Positions 33,039-44,440 of a DNA stretch of 50,380 bases are shown piece after piece; position 1 is the stretch's first letter; each line of letters begins with the position of its first letter. The translations under genes and the position numbers were made by a program. Source of the DNA: Schoenoplectus triqueter (taxonomy: Eukaryota > Streptophyta > Magnoliopsida > Poales > Cyperaceae); contig CAXKVV010000859.1 in the NCBI GenBank assembly GCA_964058805.1, forward strand, positions 1 through 50,380. The letters are read 5' to 3'. The notes below the pieces were generated by a model. That model was not told the origin of the DNA, ran no database searches, and saw only the letters and a program-made list of their open reading frames with translations.

Positions 33039-34070
33039 TTAAGGTGCACGAACTGTCCTATGTGACCTTCGTAGCACTTGTTCTTCAGGCTGTCGAACTT
33101 CATCCACATCAGTATGCGCATTTAGTTCTATTTCAACTTGCGTTGAAGTAGATGAGCTCGGGACTAGAACTTCTTCCACAACTATTTGTAGATTTGGTTC
33201 TTCCAAATGCTCATTAGCCGAAGAATCAAGTGGTGGGTTTATCTGATCAGTATCAGATATTGTATTGTGTGATGTATCTTGAATTTCTTCAAGTATTACA
33301 TTACTCCCACTACTTCCTTTTGCGAGAAACTCTTTCTCCAAAAATATACCATGACGAGCAACAATTATCTTGTTCTCGGACTGATAATAGAAGTAATATC
33401 CTTTCGTTTCCTTAGGATACCCTACGAAAAAACATTTATCAGCTTTGGGTCCAAGTTTGTCAGAAGTCGAACGTTTGACAAATACCTTGCAACCCTAAAT
33501 TTTAAGATAAGACATATTTGGTATCTTACCAAACCATAACTCATATGGAGTCTTTTCTACTGACTTGGATGGAACCCTATTTATTGTTAGTGCAGCAGTT
33601 TCTAGTGCGTGCCCCCAAAATATTTTTGGGAGTGTGGTATTACTCATCATGGAACGAACCATGTCTAACAGAGTTCGATTCCTCCTCTCAGAAACACCGT
33701 TCCATTGCGGCGTTCCCGGAGGTGTGAGTTGTGAGACTATCCCACATTCTTTTAAGTACATTGTAAACTCATAACTTAAGTATTCGCCTCCACGGTCTGA
33801 CCGTAAGGCCTTAATACTTTTATTCAGTTGATTTTCTACTTCAGTCTTGAATTCCTTGAACTTTTCAAAGGATTCAGACTTATGTCTCATCAAGTAGACA
33901 TAACCATATCTACTGTAATCATCAGTAAACGTGATAAAGTAGCGATCACCATTTCTTGTACAAGTACTCATTGGTCCGCATACATCTGTGTGTATAAGGG
34001 CTAATAAGTCACTTGTCCTTTCGCCCTTCTTGGAGAAAGACAATTTGGTCATTTTTCACGTAAACAAGAT
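33039..34070 (-). pseudogene. Integrase and linker of element C
   Basis: The block 34,052-33,495 carries the catalytic core with all three acids in place: HTDVCGPM, ALRSDRGGEYLS and NGVSERRNRTLLDMV. Just upstream, CESCLREK is the second half of the zinc finger in a shifted frame. Downstream (about 33,490-33,340) the sequence GCKVFVKR...KCFFVGYPKETKGY follows after a stop, and then a hydrophilic linker (33,341-33,039). Integrase before RT is diagnostic of Ty1/copia. Confidence 0.87.
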
Positions 34071-35300
34071 TCACAATATTAAAATTATCAAGAAGTCCAA
34101 CTTCATGTAACTTTTGATGCGTTTCTCGTTTATATGACCAAGGCGATAATGCCATATGAAAGTCATACTTTCATGAGATGTTTTGAGTCGTTTATTGATG
34201 TTAAATATAGGTTTGTCTATTTCCAGTATATAAAGATTATTCATCATAAAAGAAGATCCATAATATAACTCATCTTTATATATAGAACAACCATTGTCCT
34301 TTATAACAAAAGAGAAACCATTCATTTCTAAACATGAGATTGAAATGATGTTTCTGGAAATACTTGGAACAAAATATACATTTTCAAGTTCCATTACAAG
34401 CCCGCTAGGCAAATACAACTCTATACTTCCGACTGTTACGGCTGCAACTTGTGCTCCATTTCCAACTCGGAGTTGTACTTCCTTATTACGTAGTTTCCTC
34501 CTATTCTTTAGTGCCTGTATATTTGAACAAATATGAGCACATGATCCAGTATCCAATACCCAATCATAAATAGAGGTAACAACGTTAACTTCAATCATGA
34601 AAATACCTGAGGTTGAAACTTTGGGAACTTTTCCCGTCCTCAAATCCTCCAGATACTTAGGGCAGTTCCTCCTCCAATGACCATTGCCTTGACAATAAAA
34701 GCAGTCAGAGGTAGAAGCTTTTGCCTTGGAAGTGTTCTGATTAGGAACCATCTTCCCTTTGCCTTTGTACTTAGGTGCCATTTTGGGAGTCGCTTTGCGT
34801 TTCATCTTTTTAATCTTCCTCGCACCTTCTTGGATCACGAGGATAGAAGAACTCTTCTTCATGTCCCCATCAGCGATCCTCAACATCCCTTGGAGCTCCT
34901 GCAAGCTCTTGTCCATTCCCAGCATATGATAATTCCTGATGAAATTAGAATAGCTAGGAGGGAGAGAGTTCAGGATAACATCCGTAACAAACTCTTTGTT
35001 CAACGGACTGTTAAGCTTCTCCAACTGCTCAACATCGCTCGTCATACGGAGCATGTGAGTGTCAAGAGAGCTGCCCTCAGTCATCTTATGACTCAGCAGA
35101 GATTTAGTCACCTTAAATTTCTTGACCAATAAACTTTGTACATCAAGCTCATCTTCTTTGTGCTTGTTGTACATGGTGACTTCATTTGCTGTGCAGCCTA
35201 CTGCAGGCTGTGCAGAGATTGGTGTGTTAAGGACGTACTCGAGTTTCTCATGTCTTAGTATGAGCGCACGGAACGTATTAGTAAGAGTTTCTTTAGCCAT
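34071..35300 (-). CDS. Gag-protease ORF of element C (409 codons)
   Basis: Open from ATG at 35,300. It has a gag domain (residues 1 to about 170), a CCHC zinc knuckle CFYCQGNGHWRRNC (about residue 200), the aspartic protease active site DWVLDTGSCAHIC (about residue 247), the NVYFVPSISRNIISIS segment, and the start of the gag-pre-integrase region WHYRLGHINEKRI (about residue 385). It ends at a stop after a frame change in the integrase zinc finger. The product would package and process its RNA; the intact frame contrasts with the broken downstream pol. Confidence 0.88.
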   Translation of the reverse strand: MAKETLTNTFRALILRHEKLEYVLNTPISAQPAVGCTANEVTMYNKHKEDELDVQSLLVKKFKVTKSLLSHKMTEGSSLDTHMLRMTSDVEQLEKLNSPLNKEFVTDVILNSLPPSYSNFIRNYHMLGMDKSLQELQGMLRIADGDMKKSSSILVIQEGARKIKKMKRKATPKMAPKYKGKGKMVPNQNTSKAKASTSDCFYCQGNGHWRRNCPKYLEDLRTGKVPKVSTSGIFMIEVNVVTSIYDWVLDTGSCAHICSNIQALKNRRKLRNKEVQLRVGNGAQVAAVTVGSIELYLPSGLVMELENVYFVPSISRNIISISCLEMNGFSFVIKDNGCSIYKDELYYGSSFMMNNLYILEIDKPIFNINKRLKTSHESMTFIWHYRLGHINEKRIKSYMKLDFLIILIL

Positions 35301-37186
35301 GTGCTACAACGTAAAATGTAAAGATTTTTAGCTTTGTTCATGTAATGTCTTATTTCAAATAAAACTCCCACTACAAATTTGTTCTATTCCCGTTTGTAGT
35401 TAGGACCAAGATCCCTATTTTCATTGATAATCAAGTTATCGTTGAATAACTCATTTATTAATTATCTTAGGTAAGCAACTCTTTGCTAATCACATCTCTA
35501 TGTGATTCTTGGTTTCGCTAAACATCATATGTTTTAACGAAACTTTGCCCCAAGCCCAAAACTGTTTTGGAAATCATTGGTAAGTAACCTCACTCTATTT
35601 GATTCGTTATGTCGGACATAACCCTCGAAAACCAAAGGTAAAAGGTGACGCCTACTGAGTAGGTCACGTCTGCCAATGAACAATGATATGCGAGGACAGA
35701 GTAGGTAGGGCATATTACTTAATTTTTCGGGTTTAACATCGTAAGCAGTCAGTTTGTTAAACTGACTTTAAACAGACTTACGAACACGTAAAAGATGTCT
35801 GCCAGAAAGACCACTGAAAGTTCCTTTTCCAGTCTTTCTTTGACACAACCTTCCTTCACGGTTTCTTAAAAATGATAAATCTAATTTACACATTTATAAT
35901 TAGTCAGTTTATTAAGCTAACTTTAAACAGACTTATGAACACGTGAAAAGACGTCTGCCAGAAAGACCATTGAAAGTTCCTTTTCCAGTCTTTCTAACAT
36001 TCTTTCACGGTTCCTTAAAATGATAAATCTAATTTACACATTTATAATTAGTCAGTTTATTAAGCTGACTTTAAACAGACTTATGAACACGTGAAAAGAC
36101 GTCTGCCAGAAAGACCATTGAAAGTTCCTTTTCCAGTCTTTCTTTGACATAACATTCTTTCACGGTTCCTTAAAATGATAAATCTAATTTACTCATTTAT
36201 TATCAAAGCGGTAAATCCAATTTACCAGCTCATACAAACATTTTGTATATATACATGAATCAGTCACGTATATAACTACTATCTATCCAATAGAAGTAGC
36301 TTTGCATCTATGATAAGATACATTTCATATCAAAGCAGTAAATCTAATTTACCTGCTCATACAAACATTTTGTATATATATACATGAATCAGTCACATAT
36401 ATAACTATCAGTTCTCAATTCTTTATTTTGCAACTACATCTTTGTTCTTTATTTATACCGTAAAAAGCATATAAACATTTTATATGATTTCAAAACAGTT
36501 AATTCCTTCTGGTACGATAAAGTAATTTGATAACGTGACAAAGTTCCTTTTCGGCCAGTTATCAGGACACGTAAAAGGGGCTCCCAGGAAAGATCGGGGT
36601 CACGAGGACCACTTTAAATTCAATCTTTCCTAGACAGAACCATCTCTTTCGGGTGTGGAGATCAACAGCTCTTACTCAGGTACTTTATTGCTTTATCACA
36701 TTCATAGATATACTTCTCATAACCAAAAGTTTTCGAAAAAAACAAAAGAGTTACATTTGCCATGCTTCGAAAGCGCAAAAGTAATTTGGTAACGTGACAA
36801 AGTTCCTTTTGGGCCAGTTATCAGGACACGTAAAAGGGCATGTCAGAAAGAATACCGAAGGTATCCACTTCCCATCTTTCTTTGACATCACCTTATCTTT
36901 TATGTGTGGAGATCAACAGCTCTTACTCAGGTACTTTATTGCTTCATCACATTCTTAGATATACTTTAACACAATCGAAAGTTTTCGAAAAGAAAGCGTA
37001 AAGAAAGTATAAAGAAAGCTTAAATCTAATTTAACTTTCTTAGTCGACAGAGCCGAACCAAGAAAATCCAATTTTATTTGGTTTGGACTTTAAGCTGCAA
37101 ATCTAAGAATTAAACCGATACGGGGTATATACATCTTATTTGCATAAGATATAACCTTTTAGAAAATCAATCAGCGGGAGAGCCTT
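35301..37186 (-). repeat. Untranslated leader of element C, made of three sets of tandem duplications
   Basis: Set 1: three units of about 150 bp (35,735-36,190), each with CAGTTT..TTAA.CTGACTTTAAACAGACTTA and TCTGCCAGAAAGACCA. Set 2: two units (36,205-36,290 and 36,331-36,412) with GTAAATC.AATTTACC and ACAAACATTTTGTATATATA. Set 3: two units (36,518-36,700 and 36,775-36,960) with GTAACGTGACAAAGTTCCTT and GATCAACAGCTCTTACTCAG. No ORF of note. The leader lies between PBS and gag, where packaging signals are expected. Confidence 0.85.
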
Positions 37187-37198
37187 TGCTCTGATACC
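37187..37198 (-). other. Primer-binding site of element C (initiator tRNA-Met)
   Basis: The sense strand reads TGGTATCAGAGC beginning two bases after the 5' LTR. This is the standard plant copia PBS. Confidence 0.95.
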
Positions 37199-37200
37199 AC

Positions 37201-39291
37201 TGTTGGGATTCGGAATGCCCAAATCCCATTAATGCTCAAGCTGCGGAAAGACCGTAGAACAAAAATTTTACTTCTACTTAAGTTAGGGATTAAAGTATGT
37301 CGGATAATAACCGAGAGTTACAGACATTTAATCCTTTACAAAAGACGGTAAAATATTATTTTACTTCTAACTTAAGCTTAGGGTTAAAGTGATGTGTCGG
37401 ATGATTACCGAGAGATACACACCTCTTTAAACCTTTATTGATCTACTCCATGATTGATTTCTAAAATATTAATCTACTTAACAATTAAATAGATTAATAT
37501 AAGATGTTATACCTCGCTTCCAAATTTTAATTGGAATGAAAATCGGCTTGTCTCGGAGCACCAAACGTCTGATGCCTCTGTAGGTTATCCACCAGGACTG
37601 ACCAGAGAGCGGTTTATTTCTTTTGCCAGAAATACTGTAAACCGCGGTTTTTCGCAAAAACACTATTCACCCGAGAAAAAGACGAAATAGTACTATTCAC
37701 GACTCGCAGTAATTCTGTTTCACAAATGTGCAGAAATACCGCAACTTTCGTAAAAACACTATTCACCGATCCCGTGAATTCTGAAACAACCGTATACCGG
37801 GAGAGAGAAAGTAGAACTGATTTGGTGGAAGTTTCTCTCTCACCCTACCCCTCTATTTATAGAAAAAATGGAATTGACAAATTACCAAAATGCCCTCGTG
37901 AATAGTAAGGAGGTTTCAAAGTGAAAAGACCAAAATACCCTTAAAGTTCATCCAATTTACCAAAACGCCATTGGGCTTTTTGGCCAAATTACCGAAATAC
38001 CCTTGGGCTTTTGGACAAATTACCAAAATACCCTTGGAGGTCATCATGGGTCTTTTTGGGCTTTTCGGATTTTGGGCTTTTCTGATTTTGGGCTTTTAAT
38101 TATTAATTAAGACTTTAATTATAAATGGGCTTTGGCCCATAATTCAAATCCATAATTAACATTTTAAAATCCAAATCAAATATATATAATTGTCATCTAC
38201 AATTATATTTTTTCTCGGTTGTTGTTTCGGCGAATTTATACGACGTGTCCAACACGTTATAAATTCAATCTGATTTTTGCTTTTTGTCATCTCTATGACA
38301 AATATAATTATATCATATATAATTAATTATAACCATCTTATTATTAATTATAAACAATTCATAATTAATCAATAAGATTCTCCGATTAACTCCTATACGG
38401 TGTGACCCGACAGGATCCGTGTTATGTTGGTAAATAGAGTTAAAACCGTTTTAACTTCTATAATCATAGGAGGCATCTGGCAGAATGCACTATGACCATC
38501 CAATTACACAGATGATGATGTACTGTACAATATCATGATCCAGTAAACTATTTACTTGTGTTTAATTCTTTTGTCTCATAGCTATCAGATCAGTTTCAAG
38601 GTAGGTATGTGTCATCCTTGCAAACTTAATCTTTTCTTGATCCTGAGTAAATTATCAAATATAATTACTCTTGTACTTATACTGCTAGCAGATAATCTTA
38701 CTCTATCAAGGGGCCCAGTGATGCTATAACTCATATAGAAATATGAGGGACAATAGTACTTTTGGCAAACCATCTCTTCCTCCGCATAAGTTATGTATAC
38801 CGAAGAGCTACCTTTATAGCCACCTTTTACGGATAACGTTTGGTAGAAATCACACACATACATATGTTATGTAGGAAAAATGAATACCTCATACTTTAGA
38901 ATTTAATACTGAACGAAAACATTAATGACACGAACACAATTCCATTTAATGTTTCATTCGGGGTCTATCAAATACGATGTTCCTAGAACATCTATTTATG
39001 TGATTAAAATGACAACTCTTTGTCTATGGTCTGTAAAACTTGACCATCATTTAATCCACATACTAACCTGATAACGGTTAATTAGTGTTCCTGCTAATTA
39101 CCTTGGTTAGTGACTTTTAAGAGTATATTCTATATTATGAAGTTTCACAATTCCAGTCATGAACTCGGAATGATTCATAAATTCAATAATACTCAAGGAA
39201 ACAAAATATCGTTTAAATATCCAATTCATGAACAAAGCTTTATATAACAAATTTATCGTATTATTGACTTCAAGATTATTACAAACTAACA
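37201..39291 (-). repeat. 5' LTR of element C (2091 bp)
   Basis: Starts TGTTGGGATTCGG and ends ACTAACA (plus-strand reading), followed by the GGTAT duplication. Nearly identical to 29,538-31,628. Confidence 0.95.
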
Positions 39292-39296
39292 GGTAT
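39292..39296. repeat. Right target-site duplication of element C
   Basis: GGTAT, identical to 29,533-29,537. Confidence 0.92.
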
Positions 39297-41974
39297 ATCT
39301 TCATCGTGAGAAGAGTACACCATATTACACGAAGCACCCCAGATTTCTTCGTTTTCTTCTTTGTTTATTCCTTCATCTGTATCTTCTTTCTTTTGACTTA
39401 GGGTTCACTTCTCCCAGTCTTCTTTGGAGATGAAGTGTTGAAGGGTGATCACATCGGGACTATCCTGCTCACATTCTTCTATTTTGTCTTTCTTGGACTC
39501 GTTATTTCTGTGCATCTTCTTTTTCTTAAGAAGCTGGTCTTGACTCTGGTCCACTTTGTAATACACTCTGGGTCTTAGCGGGACTATTGGTGTGATGTCG
39601 TCTTTTTATTTTATGCCAGATTCTTTCTTGAGTGCTTTAAGCATCTTGATCGACTTCTTTGATAAGTGCGTAGTCCACTGTTCTTCTTTATTTTCACTTA
39701 GTTGGTCCGGGCTCTTCTCTTCTTCGTGAGAGATCATGTTGGCCTGTTCATGGGCGGCTGGGCTTTGTAGGAACCCCTCGGGTAGGGTGATTTCACCATT
39801 CTTGTACGCTTTCTCAACCCAGTCTTTGAAGACCCAGCAATCTTTAATTGCGTGCCCTAGCACCATGTGGCATGGGCAAAAATTAGTCTCGTCCGATTTA
39901 TCAGCATCTTCTGGACGTTTACTGGCTGGCAAGCCTAGGCCGTTCTTTAGCGCCCCTCTAAAGATTTGGGCAACTTTGTCCCTTCTGAAGAAGTATGGCT
40001 TAGTTTTCTTTTGTTTAAGGGTCTCAAAGGCCTGTGAACTCCCTCCTGGGTTGGGTCAAGGCCCTTTATTGTAATTGTTACCACTCGTGCCGCTGCTACC
40101 GCTTTGAGTATTTGTGTTGGCGACCATTTTATCTTTTAGCGAAGTGAATGCCACTTTAGTTTCGGCTCGGTCTCCTCGTTGCGGCTTGTTATTCATAAAG
40201 CTTGGCACGTTGTGCGGTGACATCATCTCCATGTTGGACACTAACTTGAGCAAGTCTTTAAACGTGTTGACTTTTATTACGCCAAGTAACATGCCCATCA
40301 ACCCGTCAATGTTTTTCATTATTAGGTTGACGGCCTCGTCCTCAGTTAATGTGCGGTCGCATTTGATGTTGAGATTCCGTCATCTGTTGATAAAGTCTGT
40401 CATTGACTCCCCTTTCTTAGGTTTAGTGCTCGCTAGATCAGTTATGTTTATTTTGTTAGACACCATGACGAACCGTGCCCTGAACGAGTCTGCCATCTCA
40501 TCCCAGGTCCTGATGTTGTTGTTTTCTAGTGAGTAGTACCATTGAAAAGCGGTTCCCACCAAGCTTTGGGAGAATTGTCTTAACAACAGTGCATCATTGC
40601 CGCCCGTGTTGTCGCACGAGGTTACAAAGTGGGCCAGGTGTTGTTCGGGATTTAGGTCTTTGTTACCTTCCCCGGAGAAGGTCCTGAAAAGGAGAATCAC
40701 GTACCCTTTGGGATATTCCTCCAAGTCATACACAGCGGGGTATGGATGTCCACAGTTCTTGACTGGAGGGATGGCATATCCGCCTCCAGCTATTTGTATT
40801 TGTTGGGCGATCATGGCCTGAATCTCTTTCCGGAATAGTCCCGTTGGTTCAGCCTCCACTTTCACTTCTCTATGTGGATGGAGTTTAGAATTGACAGGTT
40901 GCTTTCCTTTGTGATTACTTTTGGTGCTGTGGACCCCTTCTTGACGGGAGCTACCAGCTCTTGGGTTGAAATCAGCGTCTTGCGACTCTTGTAGTGATTT
41001 GACCGCCTTAATCAACTCTTCATTTTGTTTCAGCATTGTAGCTATCAATTCCCGTTGCCTGATTAGCTCTTCATCCCGTGCCTCAATATGGCCTTTCAGA
41101 ATTTTGATTTCATCGATAGGCACTTCGGGACGGATCTCACCATCTTCTTCATTGTTGAAGAGATCGGGGTTTTCACTGTTGTCTTCCCCTTCCCTGCCAT
41201 TACCTTCGAGATTGACTCTCTTGGGTGGTCTCCCTTTTCTACCATTATTCTTGTTGGTATTGGTAACATGGGCTTGGTTAGGCGGGGACTAGTCCTCTTG
41301 GACCATGTTCACCTCAGTATCGGTGTCTGGGTCAGTGTCATAGCTTATACTGATGGTGTTGACTGAGAAATGCTCCTCGTAGAGAGAGGTTCTTCTCTTC
41401 TTCTTTGCTTGGTCGAGGGCAGTTATCTTTAAGTTGTTGAGCGATATTCTCGAGCCTAATCGGCTGAATACGCTCTTCTGACCCAAGCGACTGAATACAT
41501 TTTCGGGTGGAGCGCTTGAGTTGCCGGCTTTGCTGGGCTGGGTTTGAGACTGGGGTTTTGTTGGCTGGGAACCCTTAGGAACCCATGCCTGTTGGATGCT
41601 AGGTGCTGCTTTTTGAACGATTTTCTTTGATTGGGGAGTAGGAGCAATGGCCTGAGACCTGGCTATGTCTCGAGATAGGTGGCAGCAGGGGCTCATGGCT
41701 TGCGACTGAGCCATATCTCGAGATTGGTTGGGGCGGGAGATATTCTGTCTCAACCTAGCGCTTCTAGTGCCTTTCTTTTGTTTGAGTGCCCTATGAGCCT
41801 TGTAGATGGCTTCTGTAGGGGCTTGAGACTTGCACTGGCGGCGTGGAGATATTTGAGTTGGTCGAGGTGCAGGCTTAGGCACTTCCCATGCTTGGCGGAG
41901 CTGGCCAGTGACTGAGTTCTTTGCCACTATGCGGAGAGTAGTAAATTTGTTGGAGACTGAGATGGCTAGCCTAG

Positions 41975-41982
41975 CCACCAGC
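41975..41982. repeat. Left target-site duplication of element D
   Basis: CCACCAGC, repeated exactly at 43,460-43,467. Eight bases is the length typical of hAT elements. Confidence 0.92.
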
Positions 41983-41994
41983 TAGAGTATTGAA

Positions 41995-42205
41995 ATGGAC
42001 CGCACGGTCCGACCCGTCCCGGACCGGACCGTGACCGTGGACCGGACCGGATCGGACCGTGGACCGGACCGTGCCCGGCCACGGTCCGGTCCAACGGTGG
42101 GTTGGTCCTCCCTTCACCCGAAAATGGACCGTGCCGACCCGTCCCGTGCCGGACCGTGGACCGTGCGGGACCGTGGACCGGACCGGACCCTCCCCCACCC
42201 GGACC
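41995..42205. repeat. Left subterminal GGACCG array of element D
   Basis: Many direct and inverted copies of GGACCGTGGACCGT-type motifs in about 200 bp. Subterminal motif arrays are the usual binding region of hAT transposases; in this element they are unusually dense and GC-rich. Confidence 0.8.
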
Positions 42206-42440
42206 CCCCATAGAGCGTAGCCAATTACTAGATGACATGTGGCATTTACTTTTCAACTAATTAAGATACATCTCCCGTTATCTTTTCAATTAATAAATGC
42301 CACATATGACTTATCACCTATTCCTTGCACATAATTAGAAGATTTAAGAAGATTATCGATTCATGAAATGCTAGCAGATCATGCAAGTATCAAGAATCAA
42401 ATTACATGTTTTAATAGAGGCTTTTGTAGGTATTGCTTCA

Positions 42441-42568
<128 letters not shown>

Positions 42569-43237
42569 AGGAACCAAGGACAAAGGAGTGCTATGAAAAA
42601 TATATGATCTCAAAGAATGACAGTCTCTTTTTACGTTCCTCTTATTTTTATATCAATATTTTGTATTTTTATTATTATAAAATATGAAAAAAATACTGTC
42701 ATTTTCGATATTGAAATATGATTGAAATCAAATTTTTTTATCAGCTTAAATATCATTAATGTAAAAAATAATTCATTTAAATTGAGTAATACAGCATTAA
42801 AAAAAAGTTGAATGATGAAATTGTTAGGATGAAACAAAACTCACCTAGAATAAATAATAAAGTCATTATTGATGATAAAACCAATGACAATACGTGTATG
42901 TCAGTTTCGGTACTACTAATGTATTTATATTTGGAAAGGGAACAAGATATGGTGTTTTGTTCTGCACATTTTTTTTATCATTCTTTATTTGAAATGATTT
43001 TCCCATGCTGCCACAATATATTTGACCATAAATATTTTTGAACTAACTTACGAGAAAAACTATATCAGTTATATGTTACTTAAATTCTCTACAATAATAT
43101 GAATAATGAAAAATAATATTTTATTTTTCCTTAAATTTAATAGATAATTCGAATTAGTTAAACAATTAAAACTAATAATTCGAATTAGTTAAAAATATGA
43201 TAAATTATTATTTTTTTCAATTTATATAAAAAAAAGT

Positions 43238-43448
43238 TTGGACCGGACCGGACCGTCCCGTGGGGGTCCGGCCCCCGGGGGCCAACGGTGGGACGGGTTC
43301 GATTTTTTCAAATTTGGACCGCCTTGGACCGGACCGTTTGGACCGTGCGGGACCGTGGACCGTGCGGGACCGTGGACCGTGGACCCTGGACCGTGCGGGA
43401 CCGTGGACCGTCTGGGTTTGGACCGGACCGGCCCGGACCGGACCGTCT
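43238..43448. repeat. Right subterminal GGACCG array of element D
   Basis: The counterpart of the left array, with GGACCGTGCGGGACCGTGG repeated. CCAACGGTGGG occurs in both arrays. Confidence 0.8.
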
Positions 43449-43459
43449 TCAATACTCTA

Positions 43460-43467
43460 CCACCAGC
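43460..43467. repeat. Right target-site duplication of element D
   Basis: CCACCAGC, identical to 41,975-41,982. Confidence 0.92.
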
Positions 43468-43820
43468 TGGTTTTGATATACGTCTAGGGCACTCTTCTTG
43501 GACGCTTGAGAGTTGCGGGTAGTTTTGACCGCTGCTACTGGGGTTGTCTTCTTAGATGGGCGCCTTCTCCTCTTTGGAGAGTTAGTAGGAGAGGCCATTA
43601 CATTGTTAGCCATGCCCTTGGGAGTTAGGGTGATTGAGTCCTCCTCCCCGTCCGGGATGGAGATCCGGACGGTTGCTGGAGTGAAGGTGGCCACCGGAGC
43701 TGGGCCATAGAAAGTGAGCTCTTGTGGGATAGACCCAAAGAACATGTGGAGTTTGCCATCCGGGCCTTGTGTAGGAGTGACAACGTAGGGAATAAGGTTA
43801 AAGTTTTCAAAGAATGTCAT
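43468..43820 (-). pseudogene. N-terminus of gag of element A (right of insertion D)
   Basis: It starts with ATG at 43,820 (MTFFENFNLIPYVVTPTQ...), clearly homologous to the start of the long ORF in B (MAYFGNFNLAPYTVTPAQ). It contains the basic motif SPKRRRRPSKKT (possible nuclear localisation signal) and is interrupted by D at LDVYQNQLV. The start was chosen because the splice-acceptor-like TTTTGCAG just before the ATG is conserved between A and B. Confidence 0.85.
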
Positions 43821-43934
43821 TTCCTGCAAAATGAAGATACTTGAACTTCATTAGTCATTTTTAGCACATAGAAGACCACTTGTATATTTTAACTATTCTA
43901 TTTACTTCCCTCTTTCAGAGATAAGAGGAGAATC

Positions 43935-44440
43935 AGATCAATTTCTACAGAGAGATAGAAGATGAGTCCACTAACAGATTGACTCAATCTTAATTGATCT
44001 AGAAGATGAATTTACTAACAGATCAGTTCAATCTTAACTAGTCAATGACCAATCACACAAAATGCAACTCGAAGCACTGAGCCGGTTGATCTTGAGGTTG
44101 GTGAATCAGAAGATGGGTATGTATGGCCCACTTGTTCATCTTGCTGATCTTCTAGATTATGAATTCCAAGCGCTGAGCGGATTCATAAACCTAGGAACAC
44201 AACTGCACACAAAGTCAAACCTGAAGCGCTGAGCCAGTTTGACATTGAGGCGTGTGTCAGTGAAAGAACCTACTACAGATCGGTTCAGGTTCACTGTTTT
44301 GAGGATGAATCTACTACAGATCGATTCAATCCTACAATCTTGAGAGATGAACTTACTACAGATCAGTTCAACCTCATGAACTAGAAGACAAACTTATCGA
44401 CGGATTAGCTTGGTCTTACTAGTATAACTGGTCCGTAATG
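43935..44440 (-). repeat. 5' LTR remnant of element A (both ends missing)
   Basis: It matches 21,500-21,960 of B's LTR, for example CAACTCGAAGCACTGAGCCG against CAACTCGAAGCACTAAGCCG and ACACAACTGCACACAAAGTC. At 43,934 the leader jumps directly into this internal LTR part, so the PBS and roughly the last 600 bp of the LTR are lost. At about 44,440 it changes into hAT transposase sequence. Stem-loops of families I and II persist here, with arms GAGTC/GACTC, GAACC/GGTTC, GAATC/GATTC and GAACT/AGTTC. Confidence 0.85.

Larger units (their letters stand above)
29538..39291 (-). mobile_element. Element C: complete-ended, defective Ty1/copia retrotransposon (9754 bp)
   Basis: It has two 2091-bp LTRs (29,538-31,628 and 37,201-39,291) with TGTT...AACA ends and a perfect GGTAT target duplication. 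A PBS for initiator tRNA-Met lies next to the right LTR and a purine tract next to the left LTR, so it reads on the minus strand. Gag-protease is one open frame; integrase precedes RT, the copia order. Integrase and RT have frameshifts, and the core of RNase H is deleted. I saw only two substitutions between the LTRs, so the insertion is very recent although pol is broken. Confidence 0.95.
39292..41982 (-). pseudogene. Gag of element A, middle and C-terminal part (between C and D)
   Basis: It reads in order: the extra basic N-terminal domain (41,978-41,289; SVFSRLGSRI), the coiled-coil-like segment (41,123; EILKGHIEARDEEL type), the gag domain (AFQWYYSLENNNIRTWDEM), the VNTFKDLLKLVSNMEMMSP segment (40,319-40,056) and the zinc-binding segment CPCHMVLGHAIKDCWVFKD (39,932-39,606). 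The last part runs to the C junction at 39,292. Stops at 41,289, 40,380 and 40,056 replace codons that are open in element B. The equivalent of B's 1262-codon ORF is therefore dead here. Confidence 0.88.

Noticed and set aside
41966..42256. Gly/Pro/Arg-rich ORFs at both ends of element D (also 43,222-43,522)
   Set aside because: They are open only because the GGACCG repeats lack stop codons in several frames; no protein family and no start context.
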